64,000 bases of DNA from Urophycis tenuis (GCA_036785325.1 JAXIVH010000008.1:6903484-6967483), one strand, 5' to 3'. Shown: positions 12,727 to 39,540, numbered from the stretch's first letter. Notes: generated by a model from the sequence alone, not told the origin. Translations and numbers: made by a program.

Positions 12727-15700
12727 CGATGTGTGTTCCATCAAAACGGATCGGCTCACTGGGGTGGGGGGGGGTGGGGGGGGGTGTGGGCGTCGAGGCG
12801 TTCGCAGAATAGCTCCTACCTTCTTATCAGAGTTCAGCTTGGCCGCGGAGCCAAAGTCTGCCAGCTTAATGTGGCCGGTGCGATCGATCAGAACGTTCTC
12901 CGGTTTCACGTCTCTGGAAGCGGAGGGGGAACAGAAGATGTTTGCACAGTTGTGCGTTATTTAAGGTTGTATCGTATTCCCCACGGCCGCTATTCTACAA
13001 CAATATTAGTAGAATTAGCAACCCTCTTTTTTTTTTTTTTTTACTTCTCTTCAGTCTGCGGGGCATGGCTCGTGTCGAGTCATTATCTTAAATTACACTA
13101 AGTGCTTGTTTCTTCACAAGAGTTTAAATGGGCCGGTTGTAATTAGCCGCGATTAAGACATGGGACTTAGGCCGAGCCCGCGGCGTGGATGGGTTACCTG
13201 TGGACGTAGCCAAGCTGGTGGACACTGTGGATGGCTTCCACCAGCTCGGCCAGGTAGAACTGAGCCATGGACTCGTCGAACTGATCCTCATATCGGCTGA
13301 GCAGGGACATCAAGTCGCCTCCTGGGAGGTACTCCATCGCCTGAACACATTCACATGGTCAGCCATCGTTTGGTTTAATACAATGCATGTCCTCTGTGTG
13401 ACGTCAGTCACAGTAAGATAGGTAGACATACATTGCAATGCAAATCTGAGTGGAGGATAATACACTGATAAAAGGGGGGGTGGCTTTGGTCAAAACTGGC
13501 TCAAGATATGCATTTTGGATTGGGATGAGTATGATCTAAAATAAGCATGGCTAGATGAGAATTCACAATAGAAATGAAGATGTTCACATGCAAGAAAATT
13601 GAATTAATAATGAGGGTGAGATTAAATATCTCAAAATCAAAGTCAGCAGTTATCCAGAGCTGTGTGATCCTTAGGCACTTCTCCTGATTATGGATTCGGT
13701 TATGTCACGCTCAACAGATTTATATACAAAACTGCAGTTAAACGTTTGCTCCAGGTATTCGCGTTTTAAACACCATCTGTACCACCAGACTTGATACAGA
13801 GAGCGGTTGTCAGTGATCAGTTCAGGAAATATTCTTAAAATGTCTCACAACGGGGAGCTATTAAACCTTGGACACACTAATCAATAATTCCTCTTGATCT
13901 GTTTTGACATCAGGGCAAAACTGATATGTCCCCCCCCCGCAAAACACTGCCGCGGTTATTTCAAGTGTAGGCGTCAGCCAGGCTCATTTTGAATGTATGG
14001 GGTCTACCATACAGTCAGCCAGACAGGCCCCTGGTGCATGAATGGTCGGAAGCCTGAATGAACGGCAGCATTCTCCAGTGTTACCTAGCAACAAGGAGAC
14101 TGGGGCCTCTGTGACACTTGGATAAAGATGGATTCTTTGTATTTTTTCCCACTCAGCACTCAATAACGAAGCAAGAGAGGGGATATATAGATAGATGTAA
14201 GCTGTGTGAGGTAAGAGACATAGACTTGTGAATAGAGGGGTTATTTATAAGTACAATTCAGGTTTCTCTGCAGGACCTAAATAGCAATAACAACTTGCTC
14301 CAGCCAATGTGACCAATTACGCAATTCGAACTGTTCTCTGTAGCTCGGCGTTGTAGTTGTTTATGTCATGAATATGCATGATATGGAAATATCATTGAGA
14401 ACATGCAGCGATTCCTTATCCAGCTTCCCACAATGACAAAGGAAGTCAGTTGGATCTACATTCGCTGGAAATAAACATCATTCAACGTGCAAGTGCAGGT
14501 GATTTGCTGGAAAATGACACACGTGGTATATTTACATGTATATTTTTGTATTTACATACTGAGCTTGCTCACCTTTCTAAGATCAAATTCAGACCATGGT
14601 GGTGATGATGATCAATGTGTTATGCCAAATGAACAATGAATAACATATTCTGTTTTTTCTTCTGAGTTGAGTGGGTTTGTTTCAGAGTTGTCAGCCTGAT
14701 GAAAACATTATATGAGCACTACTGCATCTACCTCAATACTAAAACACAGGTTTTACACCAGTCAGCAGCCGAGAATCATAAATAAGGCTGACACCATACA
14801 ATACACTTTTTGTTTGGGTTTCTCATGGTTGTAAAACAAGCATTTCAGACGACGTGCAAAACCTCCTTCGTTCCATATCCCACAGAGGTGAACAGATGCC
14901 GAGATTTGCCGTGAATGACCTCACGTGATGAGTGTGAACCCAGCAACGGGGTCGGTCCAGAGCTCCTGTCTCCGAACACAGACCTGGTCTCATCTCACAG
15001 GGAGAGAAGTCACATCAACAGTAACAAAAGCTCACCAGGTAGACCCTCTCTCTATCCTGGAAGGCGTAGAAGAGCTGCGGGATCCAGGGACTGGCGTTGA
15101 GGGAGAGGATCCTTCGTTCCTCTTCGTGGCACACCGCCTGACAGCAGAGCAATGTCACACAAGCAAGCCACACGACACCACAACCTGCTGCGGCCCATTT
15201 CCCCCAAACCCTTTTATAAAAGGCTAAAGCAGGAGCTAGTTCAGTGCTTGAGTGATGTACATGAATTTGTGTATCTGGAGCTTGTAGATCTATGTCCCTG
15301 ATCTATGTTACTGTGTTTGATGTATTCCATCAAATATCTTTGCAATTTCCAACAACCAATGGTGGACTTTGGAGAGCTTTCTTATATGTCTCTACTAGCA
15401 TACATAATGTTGGTAGGCCCATCTAATCTGGGATCCAGCAGTCCTATGTAATTAGCAAATGATGGAAATGGTACAGAGCCTGGGAATAGAAACAGAAAAC
15501 TGAAAGGAGCAGAGTTACGCTTTGAATCTCGTTTCGTTACGAAGATTTTGTACCGCAGAGAAAATCATTTGCGTTTGTGGATGACGCTTTCAGAAGAGGA
15601 TTTTAATGAGTGAATCTCTACAGCTTTCAGTCCACAGTGTTGACTGGAACATTAACAGACCCTTTTTTACAGTTTACAACTACTGGCCAAGTTTGTGTTT

Positions 15701-16691
15701 GCCAATTATGCACAAAAAAACACAGATCGGCCAAAACAGATATGAAGCCGAAGAAAGTGAACCGGCCAGGTCACGCAGATTTTAGCTTGACTGCCATCAT
15801 ACTTGAGATTTTTATGAAAAGTCTGATTTGTGAGACTAAGGCCCATCTGCCATGATTAAAATAAATTGTTGCTTTCTCTTGCTGATGCACTGCATGTACT
15901 ATTCTTACCGAGATCGCCCTTTTCTATTAACCAGAAGCCTCGAAGCTCACCACCGAATTCTAGATGGAAAGCCCACAGCATCCCCTATTGGCATTTTAGA
16001 AAACTGCAGCTTCCAAAAACCAAAATCAAAACATGCACTCATGCACCGTCAATGAGAGGCTGCATATTGCAAATAAGTTGCCCTTATTATTTTTGGCCTG
16101 TGCTCTTCTACCTCAGAGCTGTTCATCAACACAATGTTGTGATATTTACCAGACATTGTTTTGGTGTAAAAGGTTTAGTACTTAATACTGCATAATATTG
16201 TTAAATGTGTTATAGCCGTGTTATTGAAGTTCAGCGTATAACCAAAAACCTAGTATTAGTCTAAAACCGCGTACAATACAATTAACACTCACAGGAATAA
16301 CGTACGGTACACATATTACCATTTCTTATTTTTCCATGTCCAAAATTGACAAAGGGTAAACATCTCTGCTAAATATTCACACCAATGTAAACAGAAGGGA
16401 AGTCTTACGTTTTCTGCAGCACGTAACACCGCCTTGTCCATGATTTTCAAGGCACACACGTCGCCAGTAGCCTTCTCCTTGACCACTTGAACCTCGGCAC
16501 AGCGACCGCGAGCCACTACTGCTCGCACCTCAAAGTCCTGCAGGCCAGGCTGCAGAGCCTGCAGCTCCATGACCACCTCAGAAACTGTCACGCAGGCACA
16601 AGCACACAGACACACACACGGTTATGCTATGACAAACATGTTTTATCGAAATGTATATAGATAGACATAATAAATAATAATAAGAAGAAGA

Positions 16692-16754
<63 letters not shown>

Positions 16755-17212
16755 AAGAAGAAGAAGAATAGTTATTATATTATTATTGTGTGTGTATTAG
16801 TTCATATTAGTTTATACTTACATTTTTTGACAAAGTTGGCAACGTTTTCTATCTTTAGCAGGTCGGGAGAGGTGCACTCTTGATAGAGCATCAACAGCGC
16901 CTCCAGAAACTCCTCCCGGCCCAGAGTGCATCTTTCCTCTTGTCCACACAGGCTAATTCGACCCTGACAAAGGAACACACATTCCAGGATAAGGAAGCGA
17001 GTCATTCTCACCCTTTAACACATACAAAAGACGATACATACAGGCGCATCATGTAGCCGTACGATGGGTGCGGGTTTCCAGTCCCATTAATAACGCAGGG
17101 AAATAAATACCTGGAGAAGGTGGTTGATCCGGGCGCTGCGGCTGGTGATGGGATCCTTAGAGCAAGGCACCATCTTTATGCTGCCCTGGCTCACGTACTT
17201 GAACTTCAACAT
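9424..17212 (-). CDS. cit: Citron Rho-interacting kinase, N-terminal part (kinase domain)
   Basis: Nine minus-strand exons: 17111-17212, 16822-16963, 16409-16584, 15036-15137, 13198-13340, 12820-12913, 12398-12625, 11300-11453, 9424-9613. All phases join, giving 443 codons. The start is the ATG at 17210-17212 (MLKFKY), identical to the CIT family start. The AGC-kinase domain shows the VAIK-type lysine (CALKIMDK), helix-C glutamate (HEEERRIL), catalytic HRDVKPEN and DFGSAAK, and WWSLGLVAYEM in the F-helix region. It is followed by the C-terminal kinase extension (FVPTL, EDDTSNFEEPE, LPFLGWFFSRAL). Unusual substitutions relative to remembered mammalian CIT are ARGRCAEV for the glycine loop (GCGHFAEV), GAQDVLSPE for the P+1/APE segment (GTPDYMAPE), and six histidines inserted just after. 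The gene continues across the gap into 7741-7876. Identity is secure; catalytic competence is uncertain. Confidence 0.93.
9614..11299. other. cit intron with simple repeats
   Basis: No exon recognised. It holds a GA-rich tract (about 9650-9735), a G-rich tract (9845-9885), AAT-type trinucleotide runs (10110-10270), C-runs (10710-10740) and CA runs. The acceptor of the preceding exon is at 9613/9614. Confidence 0.6.
11489..11765 (+). mobile_element. tRNA-derived SINE, left arm of inverted pair
   Basis: Plus-strand SINE starting GGGGGCAGCCGTGGCCTA, with a B-box-like GCCAGTTCGAACCCC and the body CCCTTGAGCAACGCACC, ending in an (TTC)n-like tail after GATCAAAAGAGTAATTCTT. The same element occurs in reverse at 12009-12275. 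Confidence 0.85.
11790..11954 (-). mobile_element. Short tRNA-derived SINE between two inverted SINEs
   Basis: On the minus strand it reads GGCGGCAGTAGCTTAATGGG, then GGTTCGATCCCC, and ends in GTAAGTCGCTTTGGACAAAA and AGCGTCTGCTAAA. This head and tail match the 58888-59055 copy. Confidence 0.8.
12009..12275 (-). mobile_element. tRNA-derived SINE, right arm of inverted pair
   Basis: Reverse-oriented copy of the 11489-11765 element, with matching head (GGGGCAGCCGCGGCCTA), B-box region and tail (AAGAATTACTCTTTTGATCC on the plus strand). It contains a G-run at about 12162-12171. Confidence 0.85.
12632..12724. repeat. (CA)n microsatellite next to cit kinase exon
   Basis: About 45 CA units starting a few bases upstream, in transcript sense, of the 3' splice site of exon 12398-12625. 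In the pre-mRNA it is a (UG)n tract. Confidence 0.95.
13341..15035. other. cit intron, no gene seen
   Basis: Moderately AT-rich sequence between two kinase exons. No conserved reading frame, repeat family or RNA gene was recognised on either strand. Confidence 0.5.
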
Positions 17213-18043
17213 GATTTCTTCAACGACACACGACACTAAATTAGATCAAACATACGGTTAGAAGGGGTCGGACATGTGTGACATGTGATGATACGACGCG
17301 TTAACGAAAGGTTAACAGACTTGTTATCAGTGAGCTAAGCTCGCTAACGCGTTCGGCAGTTTGTTACGTTATGCAAAATACAAGTTCAACCAAATACGCA
17401 CACGAACAACTCACCAAACGTCCATCTAAATGACAAGATATCGCTGCTATAAAGACAGAGCTAGTACTAATAGTACTAATAATACTAAAAAGGCTAATAA
17501 TACCAAGCTGAGCGCTTGGCCCGCATCGCTTCCGGTTAACTTTCAAAAATGTGCGCGTTCCCCGCCCATCTGTCAGAGCCGTGGGACATCCGTGTCTGAT
17601 TGGCTGTTGAGGTCGTTAGGAGGCGGGTACTAATGCCACGTTCTGTATTCAAGGGAGGAGTTGACGGTAAATGTGAAAATGTGTATTTATAAGTCATAGA
17701 GTAAATTGTTATTCAAGTCAAAATATATAGTATGATTAATGCTGAACGTATAAAGGGATAACTGAAAATGCCACATTTATGGCAGAAGCTGATCAGATAT
17801 TCTGTTGTGAATGCTGTCAAATGGGAAATGGTTTGCCTATAATAAAGGCAATAAAGGAAAATACAATATTTTTCAATGAATAACAATGTAAATAATGAGT
17901 CCATCTATAATCTACTTTAAGTTTCCTATATAGTATATATTCTAATCGATCATAATATCATGCAAATATAAAATAAAAACAACCACAGATTGCACATCAA
18001 TAACAAACTTCACAAAATGTGCTTTTTGGGATAAACCACAGCC
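17213..18043. other. Spacer between cit start and crybb3 3' end
   Basis: Both flanking genes run on the minus strand. The stretch must contain the cit promoter and 5' untranslated region, but no TATA box or clear initiator was recognised. The part right of about 17640 is AT-rich and unremarkable. Confidence 0.45.
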
Positions 18044-18049
18044 TTTATT
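18044..18049 (-). terminator. Poly(A) signal of crybb3
   Basis: AATAAA on the minus strand, about 90 bases downstream of the crystallin stop codon. It gives the short 3' untranslated region usual for crystallin messages. Confidence 0.7.
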
Positions 18050-18136
18050 TCCAAACAAGATGTAAAGTAATTTGTTTTCCACTACAAATGTGTCTTGTTA
18101 GAGGGAAGGGGACACCCTGTTGAAAGACAGCACACT

Positions 18137-19993
18137 TCAACTCGCACCTGCGGCCGCAGGCGGTGCCGGGGCCGGGGGGTTAGGGCTGGGGCTGGGGTTG
18201 GGGGCTGGGTTTGGGTTTGGGGTCGGGTTAGGGTTGGGAGTGGGTTCGGGACCAGTTGTAGGGGCGGGCACATTGAAACGCCCCCTCTTGTGCCACTGCA
18301 TGTCCTTCACGCGTCGGAAGGACTGGATGAGAGGTGTGGAGGCTCCCCAGTCGTTCCAGTGCTTGTAATCGCCGTGCTCAAACACGTACTGGCGCCCCCT
18401 GTAGCCAGGATACATGTATCCCACCCACCTACAGAGAGCAGAGAAGGAGTACAATTTGTGTGCGGAACGGAGCGCTTGACATCCCAAACCCTCAGAGCAG
18501 CGATGTATATGTCGCAAAGGGTCCCTCTCACCACCGGGTGTGATGATGGTCAGCCATTACAAGTCTACCCTGCAGTGACACACACACACACACGTGGGAG
18601 AGTGTGCACCCAGATGTGTAATGGATAAGTGGATCGACCTTCCAGCATACACAGTTGATCTATAATAAGGTGGCTTTTGAAATGGCGCTTGCGATGGCTC
18701 ATAAAGGTCACACCTGTTGGTGAAAGATGCTCCCTTTAACATCAAGTGTTCCAGTCAGCTACAGAGGATGGTTACACCGTGGCAAAACACATCCACAGTC
18801 CACGTTAGCGTTTAATGTGTTGTAGTGTCGAGCACAGACGTAGGATGTGAACCATCGTGTACGTACGTTCCATTGAGGGACTTGACGCTGGCCACGCGGT
18901 CCTGGAACCCGTGAGCCCAAAGGCTGGGCACGTCGTCGTCAATGATCTCCATCTTTCTCCCGGCATAGCCTGCATTCTCAAACAGGTGCAGCTTGTGCTC
19001 CGCAGTGTCCTGGAGAGAGACAGAGTCGGGTGGGAGGAAACAGGCCTTTTGTATGTTTTGTGTATTGCCCAGAAAGATTTGCAGAAAAGTGTCAGACCTG
19101 TTTTTTTAAAGCTAGAGTAGGTAATTTGGAGAAACCAAAGGCTACATTTTGAGAGAATGAAACAAAAACAAAAAAACACCCCTCCCCCTCAGGCCTCCCT
19201 CCAAAGCCACACCCCCAAAACAAATACATTTTTTCAGAGTATTTGATTTATTGAGCGATCGTCGTGATGTAAAGAGTATTTCAACAAATATGGCAAAAAA
19301 AAAAACACCTAAAACGAAGAGTCTACCCTAGCTTTAAACCTCATACCCGATTTGCTGCACAGCCCCCCTTCACTAGCTGCACTACTACTATTGATCAGCA
19401 GCGGTGTCACCGATATGTTCACTGACCACTTTGAGGGGTCTGAAGGAGTGCAGGTAGTAAGTGCTCTGGCTGTTGGTCCAGGTGCTCCAGCGAGGATACT
19501 CCCCTTTCTCCAACACAAACTGCTCCCCAGTGAAGCCCGGCATCTCAAAGCCGACCCACCTGGGGAGAAACGTGGAGAACGCACACAGGATGTCTGTCAA
19601 CGACAATGTGGCGGTCGTGTGGGCAGAGCGGAAAGGCAGTGATGCGATTGCACAAAATGTTTTTTCACGTCGAAGGCAGACTGGGGAACTCACGGGCCGC
19701 ACTCTACGATGACTGAGCCGATTCTCTCTGCCTTTTCTGACACATCCTTGCATTCGGCAGTCAATTCCACCTTCTTTCCGATAAAGTTCTCAAACTCGAA
19801 AGCCACCAACTGCAAGCGAGGACCAGACGTTATTGTGACCATGTGAAATCACACAGCGATGACCCATTTTCATGGCATTTGTCAGACCTCGCTCGAAGTC
19901 TTAGATCTTAGATCTTACCTTGTATGTGACTCCGGCCCCTCCTTGGCCCTTCCCTGCAGCCAGTTGGTCTGGTATTCCCTGATGTTCCGGCAT
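18137..19993 (-). CDS. crybb3: Beta-crystallin B3-like
   Basis: Five coding exons: 19919-19993 (ATG at 19991-19993), 19694-19809, 19427-19559, 18867-19009, 18137-18428, totalling 252 residues. It has the standard beta-crystallin layout of one N-terminal-arm exon followed by one Greek-key motif per exon. Diagnostic blocks include MPEHQGIPDQ at the start, GEQFVLEKGEYPRW, RKMEIIDDDVPSLWAHGFQDRVASV-like residues in motif 3, GRQYVFEHGDYKHWN, and WHKRGRF where mammalian CRYBB3 nearly ends. These favour CRYBB3 over CRYBB1 or CRYBB2, as does the adjacent kiaa1671, which neighbours CRYBB3 in human. Beta-crystallins are oligomeric structural proteins of the lens fibre cell. Odd point: after WHKRGRF the frame continues about 45 residues as Pro/Asn/Ala-rich repeats before TGA at 18137-18139. 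In teleost databases this paralogue may carry a crybb1-like name. Confidence 0.9.
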
Positions 19994-20489
19994 ATTCCTC
20001 TACAAGACACAGCAGTCAGAGGTTAACACCAGTGGATAACAACGCTTTAAATGCTGCTCCTTTGATTAACTCCTGTCAGTGCTATGGGGGAAGTACCTTA
20101 TTGCAACCCACCTGCTTAACCTAACTGTAAATTGATTGAAATATCTTTGCTGAAATGAGGCAACATCAACATGATCAATTACACGTTACAAACAAGGTAA
20201 TTAACACGTTGTTAATATATCAATAACTATTACTTTGCACCATACCAGTTTCTGATTTGATTCATTTTAAAAGTTATTGCAACTTTTTCCCATGATATAA
20301 TGATAGTTTAGGTATTTTTGTGGCCAATTAGCACACTGGCTTCGTACACATCAGAGAATATAACTTTTATGGGCAAGGCGAGGTCTGTCTATTCATGCAA
20401 ACACGAGGCCGTTTGCAGGAAGAAAAGCCCAAGGGGGTGTCGGTGTTAGAGAAGACCTATTGGAAGAAAGCACATATTCCTTTTTGTAC

Positions 20490-20605
20490 CTGAATGATGG
20501 CGTGTGAGTCTCTGTATCTCGATTGATCCACGTTCTTCTGGGTTTTCTCCTTCTCAGTGCTTCTGTCTCTCACTGCGAGTGTCTGTGGGTGTCGGTGGCC
20601 TGGCA
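20490..20605 (-). other. crybb3: Likely non-coding first exon of crybb3
   Basis: A CAG/GTACAA donor at 20489/20490 precedes the intron that ends at the coding exon acceptor (19999/20000). Beta-crystallin genes usually begin with a short untranslated exon. The 5' limit is inferred as about 25-30 bases below the TATA-like box and is approximate. Confidence 0.55.
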
Positions 20606-20630
20606 AGCAGTGGGCAGAGGCCAGCGGTGG

Positions 20631-20637
20631 TATTTAT
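20631..20637 (-). promoter_or_regulatory. TATA-like box of crybb3
   Basis: The minus strand reads ATAAATA, at the right distance from the predicted untranslated exon. Just upstream (about 20647-20659) the minus strand has TGCTGTGGTCAG, a partial MARE-like motif (TGCTGA-type); Maf factors act at such sites in crystallin promoters, but this match is imperfect. Confidence 0.5.
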
Positions 20638-20659
20638 GGTTTATTTCTGACCACAGCAG

Positions 20660-21390
20660 CAAAAAGCCTGTTGATGCAGCAAGTCTGTCGCTTCCATTGT
20701 GTCCAACACATTGCCTCTCAATAGGCTTGCCCCATGCCCCTGGCACACTGGCACCCAATGGCCTGCTCTGGTCTGTGGTGCCACCCCAGGCCTTGGCACC
20801 GTACGGGCCACCTGCATGCGTCGCTAGCCAAGAGAGATCATTCTCCGAGGTCAAACGCACTCAGCATTGTTCGCCCCCCCGTCCATCCATTGCTGGAACG
20901 CCAACTGCCATCTTCTTTCGTATTCTATTCTAAAATCTTGCAACCTCCAATTTTGTGCAGCCATAAACTATGGTGCATTCAAACCTTTTAACAGTCATCA
21001 CTTTGTGTCTCTTGGTTCTCTTGGTTCTCAAAGCCCCCGCTCCGATGCTCATTAGTAACTAAAAGGCCTTTAATGTGATTTGACATTTGATGCTTGTACT
21101 GTAGCCGAGCAGACTAAGTTAAAGCAGCATTAGTCACTCAAGAAGCATATCGGTTATACACACTCAAAGAACACACTCGAGACACAGTTGGTAGAAAATG
21201 CTTTCAATATATTTCCCATGTGTCCCTGCATTTGGCATATGTTAAAGTATGATTATTACAACATAGAAAATATAGTTTTCAACAATTATGACAATCACAC
21301 ATTACCTGGATAGTGGTTTAACTCATTATATTATATTAATTCAATAGAAATCACGTTACCAATTTTATAAAATGTACATGATGGAATGCA
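20660..21390. other. Spacer between crybb3 promoter and kiaa1671 3' end
   Basis: No exon, SINE or RNA gene recognised. It presumably includes further upstream control sequence of the crystallin gene. Confidence 0.4.
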
Positions 21391-21400
21391 ATTATTCATC

Positions 21401-21406
21401 TTTATT
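21401..21406 (-). terminator. Candidate poly(A) signal of kiaa1671
   Basis: AATAAA on the minus strand about 1.2 kb beyond the kiaa1671 stop codon. It is the first canonical hexamer I noticed there; a closer non-canonical signal cannot be excluded. Confidence 0.35.
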
Positions 21407-22104
21407 CTTAAGGTGCCGGTAAGTAGGTTAACTTATACCACTGCCAGGGGTGCAATCATGTGAATAACATTTAAATGTTCACCCTAACACACAAAAAGCA
21501 ATTAATTACATCTGTCCAATATCAAAGTTCATTTTACAACAGTGATTTTCCTTGTCCTCTGTGCACAGTACATTTATCTGGTCGTTTCTACTCTTATCTG
21601 CATATGAACACGCTGACAACAGAAATACACCATTCGATCAACTCAAGCGAAAAGAAAAAAATTCATCCAGACATCAAGACAAAAATAATAAAAAATAACT
21701 GGAAGGTAATCCGTTGCATCACTTAAGATTCAATAAAAAAAAAAAAACAATCATTGTCTTCAAGACACCGCAGCTGGCACATGAAAGGCACTGGTCAACT
21801 TTAACCATACTGATGGTGTTTGACTTAAGACAACAGAAGGGGCTTGGTGGACGCTTTTCACGGCAAAATCCTGGCTTGCTCCCTCTTGCTGCATTACCGG
21901 CACACATCCAGAAGTCAGAGATAAGGCACTTGGGGTTCAAACGCGGCGCAAACGCCAAGACGAGATGATGCCGGCCACCTGAGATGCAGTGACTGCTGGT
22001 GTTCAGCCACTGTGACGCTTTCTTCCCGACCTGAAAGGAAGCAGCCAACAAAACTGTGCTTTACAGTCGTGGAAGACAATCTATCGCGTTTCATATTCAT
22101 ACGG

Positions 22105-22290
22105 GGACAGGACACAAGTAGTAAGGATGTTGGACTGCAGCAGAGGGGTTCTGGGTTTAAATTCCAATGTCCGCAGTCTACCTGCTGTCACCCTTGAGCA
22201 AAATGCCTCACCCATTCCTGCGGATTAATGACTTAATTAATGACTAATGTATATTGGGATAAATTGCATCTGCTGAAATAACTAAATAGT
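22105..22290 (+). mobile_element. SINE fragment in kiaa1671 3' region
   Basis: It has a tRNA-like B-box block (GGGGTTCTGGGTTTAAATTCC), then CACCCTTGAGCAAAATGCC and a tail AAATTGCATCTGCTGAAATA. This body is related to the copies at 48601-48762 and 48962-49085. Confidence 0.65.
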
Positions 22291-22598
22291 AAATACATGA
22301 TCAGTTATATAACACGCAATCATATATCACACAGTCATATTTCCAGCACGGCAGCAGGGAGTGGAAACCCAGCAGTGAGTGGAAACCGCCACACTCTATC
22401 GCCAACGACTTTGTCAGCACCGCGGCGGCCAATGAAAGAACAAGTGATCACATCACGCGGTCAAGGCTAAATCCCCGGGTGCGGAATGCAGTGAATGGCA
22501 AAGTGCCTTCACGGCCCTCCAGAGACTCTGCCGCAAACAGACGTTATTGGCAGGCGGGTCTCCATCCATCATTGGCGGGGGACTCACCGGGCGTGCGA

Positions 22599-35672
<13,074 letters not shown>

Positions 35673-35720
35673 GGCTTTGCTAGAGAGACGACCTGGTCGA
35701 GGGGGGACGGATGGCACAGA

Positions 35721-35723
35721 GGA

Positions 35724-35806
<83 letters not shown>
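35721..35806. repeat. (GA)n on plus = (CT)n upstream of kiaa1671 acceptor
   Basis: About 40 GA units. In transcript sense it is an almost pure pyrimidine tract ending about 28 bases upstream of the predicted acceptor at 35692/35693. Confidence 0.9.
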
Positions 35807-35807
<1 letters not shown>

Positions 35808-35809
35808 AC

Positions 35810-36955
35810 AGGTTAAAGCAGACATCGTTAGACGTAGAAGAGTGTCTTGATGGAGGACATCAGCGCATCGACGATACGAAGTAGGGAAATTCCACACCGC
35901 GAGGGAATATGTGTCATGAGACACAACAAAAAATCCAGAAGTGCAACTTCGAAAAAGTTTACTTTTTAGTTCAGATATTTTGATGTTTATATTTATTTAT
36001 ATCTGTCCCTGAAATAAACATTCCAATATCTGATGAAGACATTAAGATGAATAGACAACGGCTATCATTTTCTGCCTTCAAAGGGATTTTTGGCCTTGGT
36101 GAAAGGTATTCCCAGTGTAAAGCCAGGCATTATTTGGCTTTCTCTTGCCCTGAGACATATTCAGACAACTATGACTTTAGGTTTAATTTTTGAGGAAAAG
36201 TGAGCAGTCGTGTCCTGTTTCACAACCAGAACATGACAGGACTTGACGGGACAGGCAAGGTAACATGTTTTTATGTTTCTGTATTTCGGCAAGTGAAAGC
36301 GGACGACTATGTAATTACAGCGACCCTGTCAGTGTGATAAACAATAATAGGCCTTCGCCAAAAATATTTATACACTGAACAATTTATACCGTCTGGTTTT
36401 ACCTGTGAGTGGTTTGTACAAACCGGTCAATCCACAGTCACACGACAATGTTCAATAATATTCAGCTATTTGCGTCATCAGCCACTTGGGAGTTTCTGTC
36501 GATACATCAATAACTCTCCACATTAGTAGAGGCCTATCTCAATCAGTCCTACGTTGCACAAAGAGAGGGTACTAATGGTGAGAGAACAGAGTGCATTTTG
36601 AAATGGTTATACATTGACACGTATTTATTAAGTAGGCCTATCAGTTTGGAGCTCATTGGAAAGGATCTCCTGCCAAGGATTCTATGACAGCAATCTACGC
36701 GGTCCTTGGAGCTTCTTTATCTGCACGTTTTAATCGTTTGCCTGCAGTGTCAAAGTTTCCCTTTGTACTATCAGGTCTACGTCGTTCTTCACTATGAGCC
36801 ATTCCTTAATAACAAGGATCGCGCACGCTTTTTAAATGAATTCATCAACACATGCATGTTTTTGTGGGCCTTGAAGACATTTAGTGTTGAAACTGAACCA
36901 CAAGGTAACCCAGCCCGCCTGCGGATGGAGATCACTTAATAAGTTACTGAGTGTG
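35810..36955. other. Intergenic region between kiaa1671 and dnai1, left of gap
   Basis: No exon recognised on either strand. It may hold upstream untranslated exons or the promoter of kiaa1671. Confidence 0.4.
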
Positions 36956-37155
36956 NNNNNNNNNNNNNNNNNNNNNNNNNNNNNNNNNNNNNNNNNNNNN
37001 NNNNNNNNNNNNNNNNNNNNNNNNNNNNNNNNNNNNNNNNNNNNNNNNNNNNNNNNNNNNNNNNNNNNNNNNNNNNNNNNNNNNNNNNNNNNNNNNNNNN
37101 NNNNNNNNNNNNNNNNNNNNNNNNNNNNNNNNNNNNNNNNNNNNNNNNNNNNNNN
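36956..37155. other. Assembly gap (200 N)
   Basis: Exactly 200 N between kiaa1671 and the last visible dnai1 exon. The missing dnai1 terminal exons may lie here. Confidence 0.98.
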
Positions 37156-39248
<2,093 letters not shown>

Positions 39249-39506
39249 CTTGCCATCCGTGGTCACGGCGGCGAAGACCGTGGAGGAGTACGGAGACCAG
39301 GCGACATCTCCGACGGCTGCGTTGAGGTCAAAGGTGAACATGGGAGTCCTGGAGAAGAAAAAAAAACAAAACAAAACACACCCACACAAGGAAACACATG
39401 AGAGTCTCCTTAAAGCCGCCTGTCATCGGAGCAACAGCCCAAGGAAGCGAAGCACGAAGACAAAACGTAGATATGTGTGGATACTCTGAGCTCGGCGAGT
39501 TCCCTG

Positions 39507-39540
<34 letters not shown>

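Noticed and set aside
18160..18260. Interstitial telomere array
   Set aside because: Units are degenerate (TTAGGG mixed with GGGGCT and GGGTTT) and coding in frame for the crystallin tail; more likely a local GC-rich expansion than a relic telomere.
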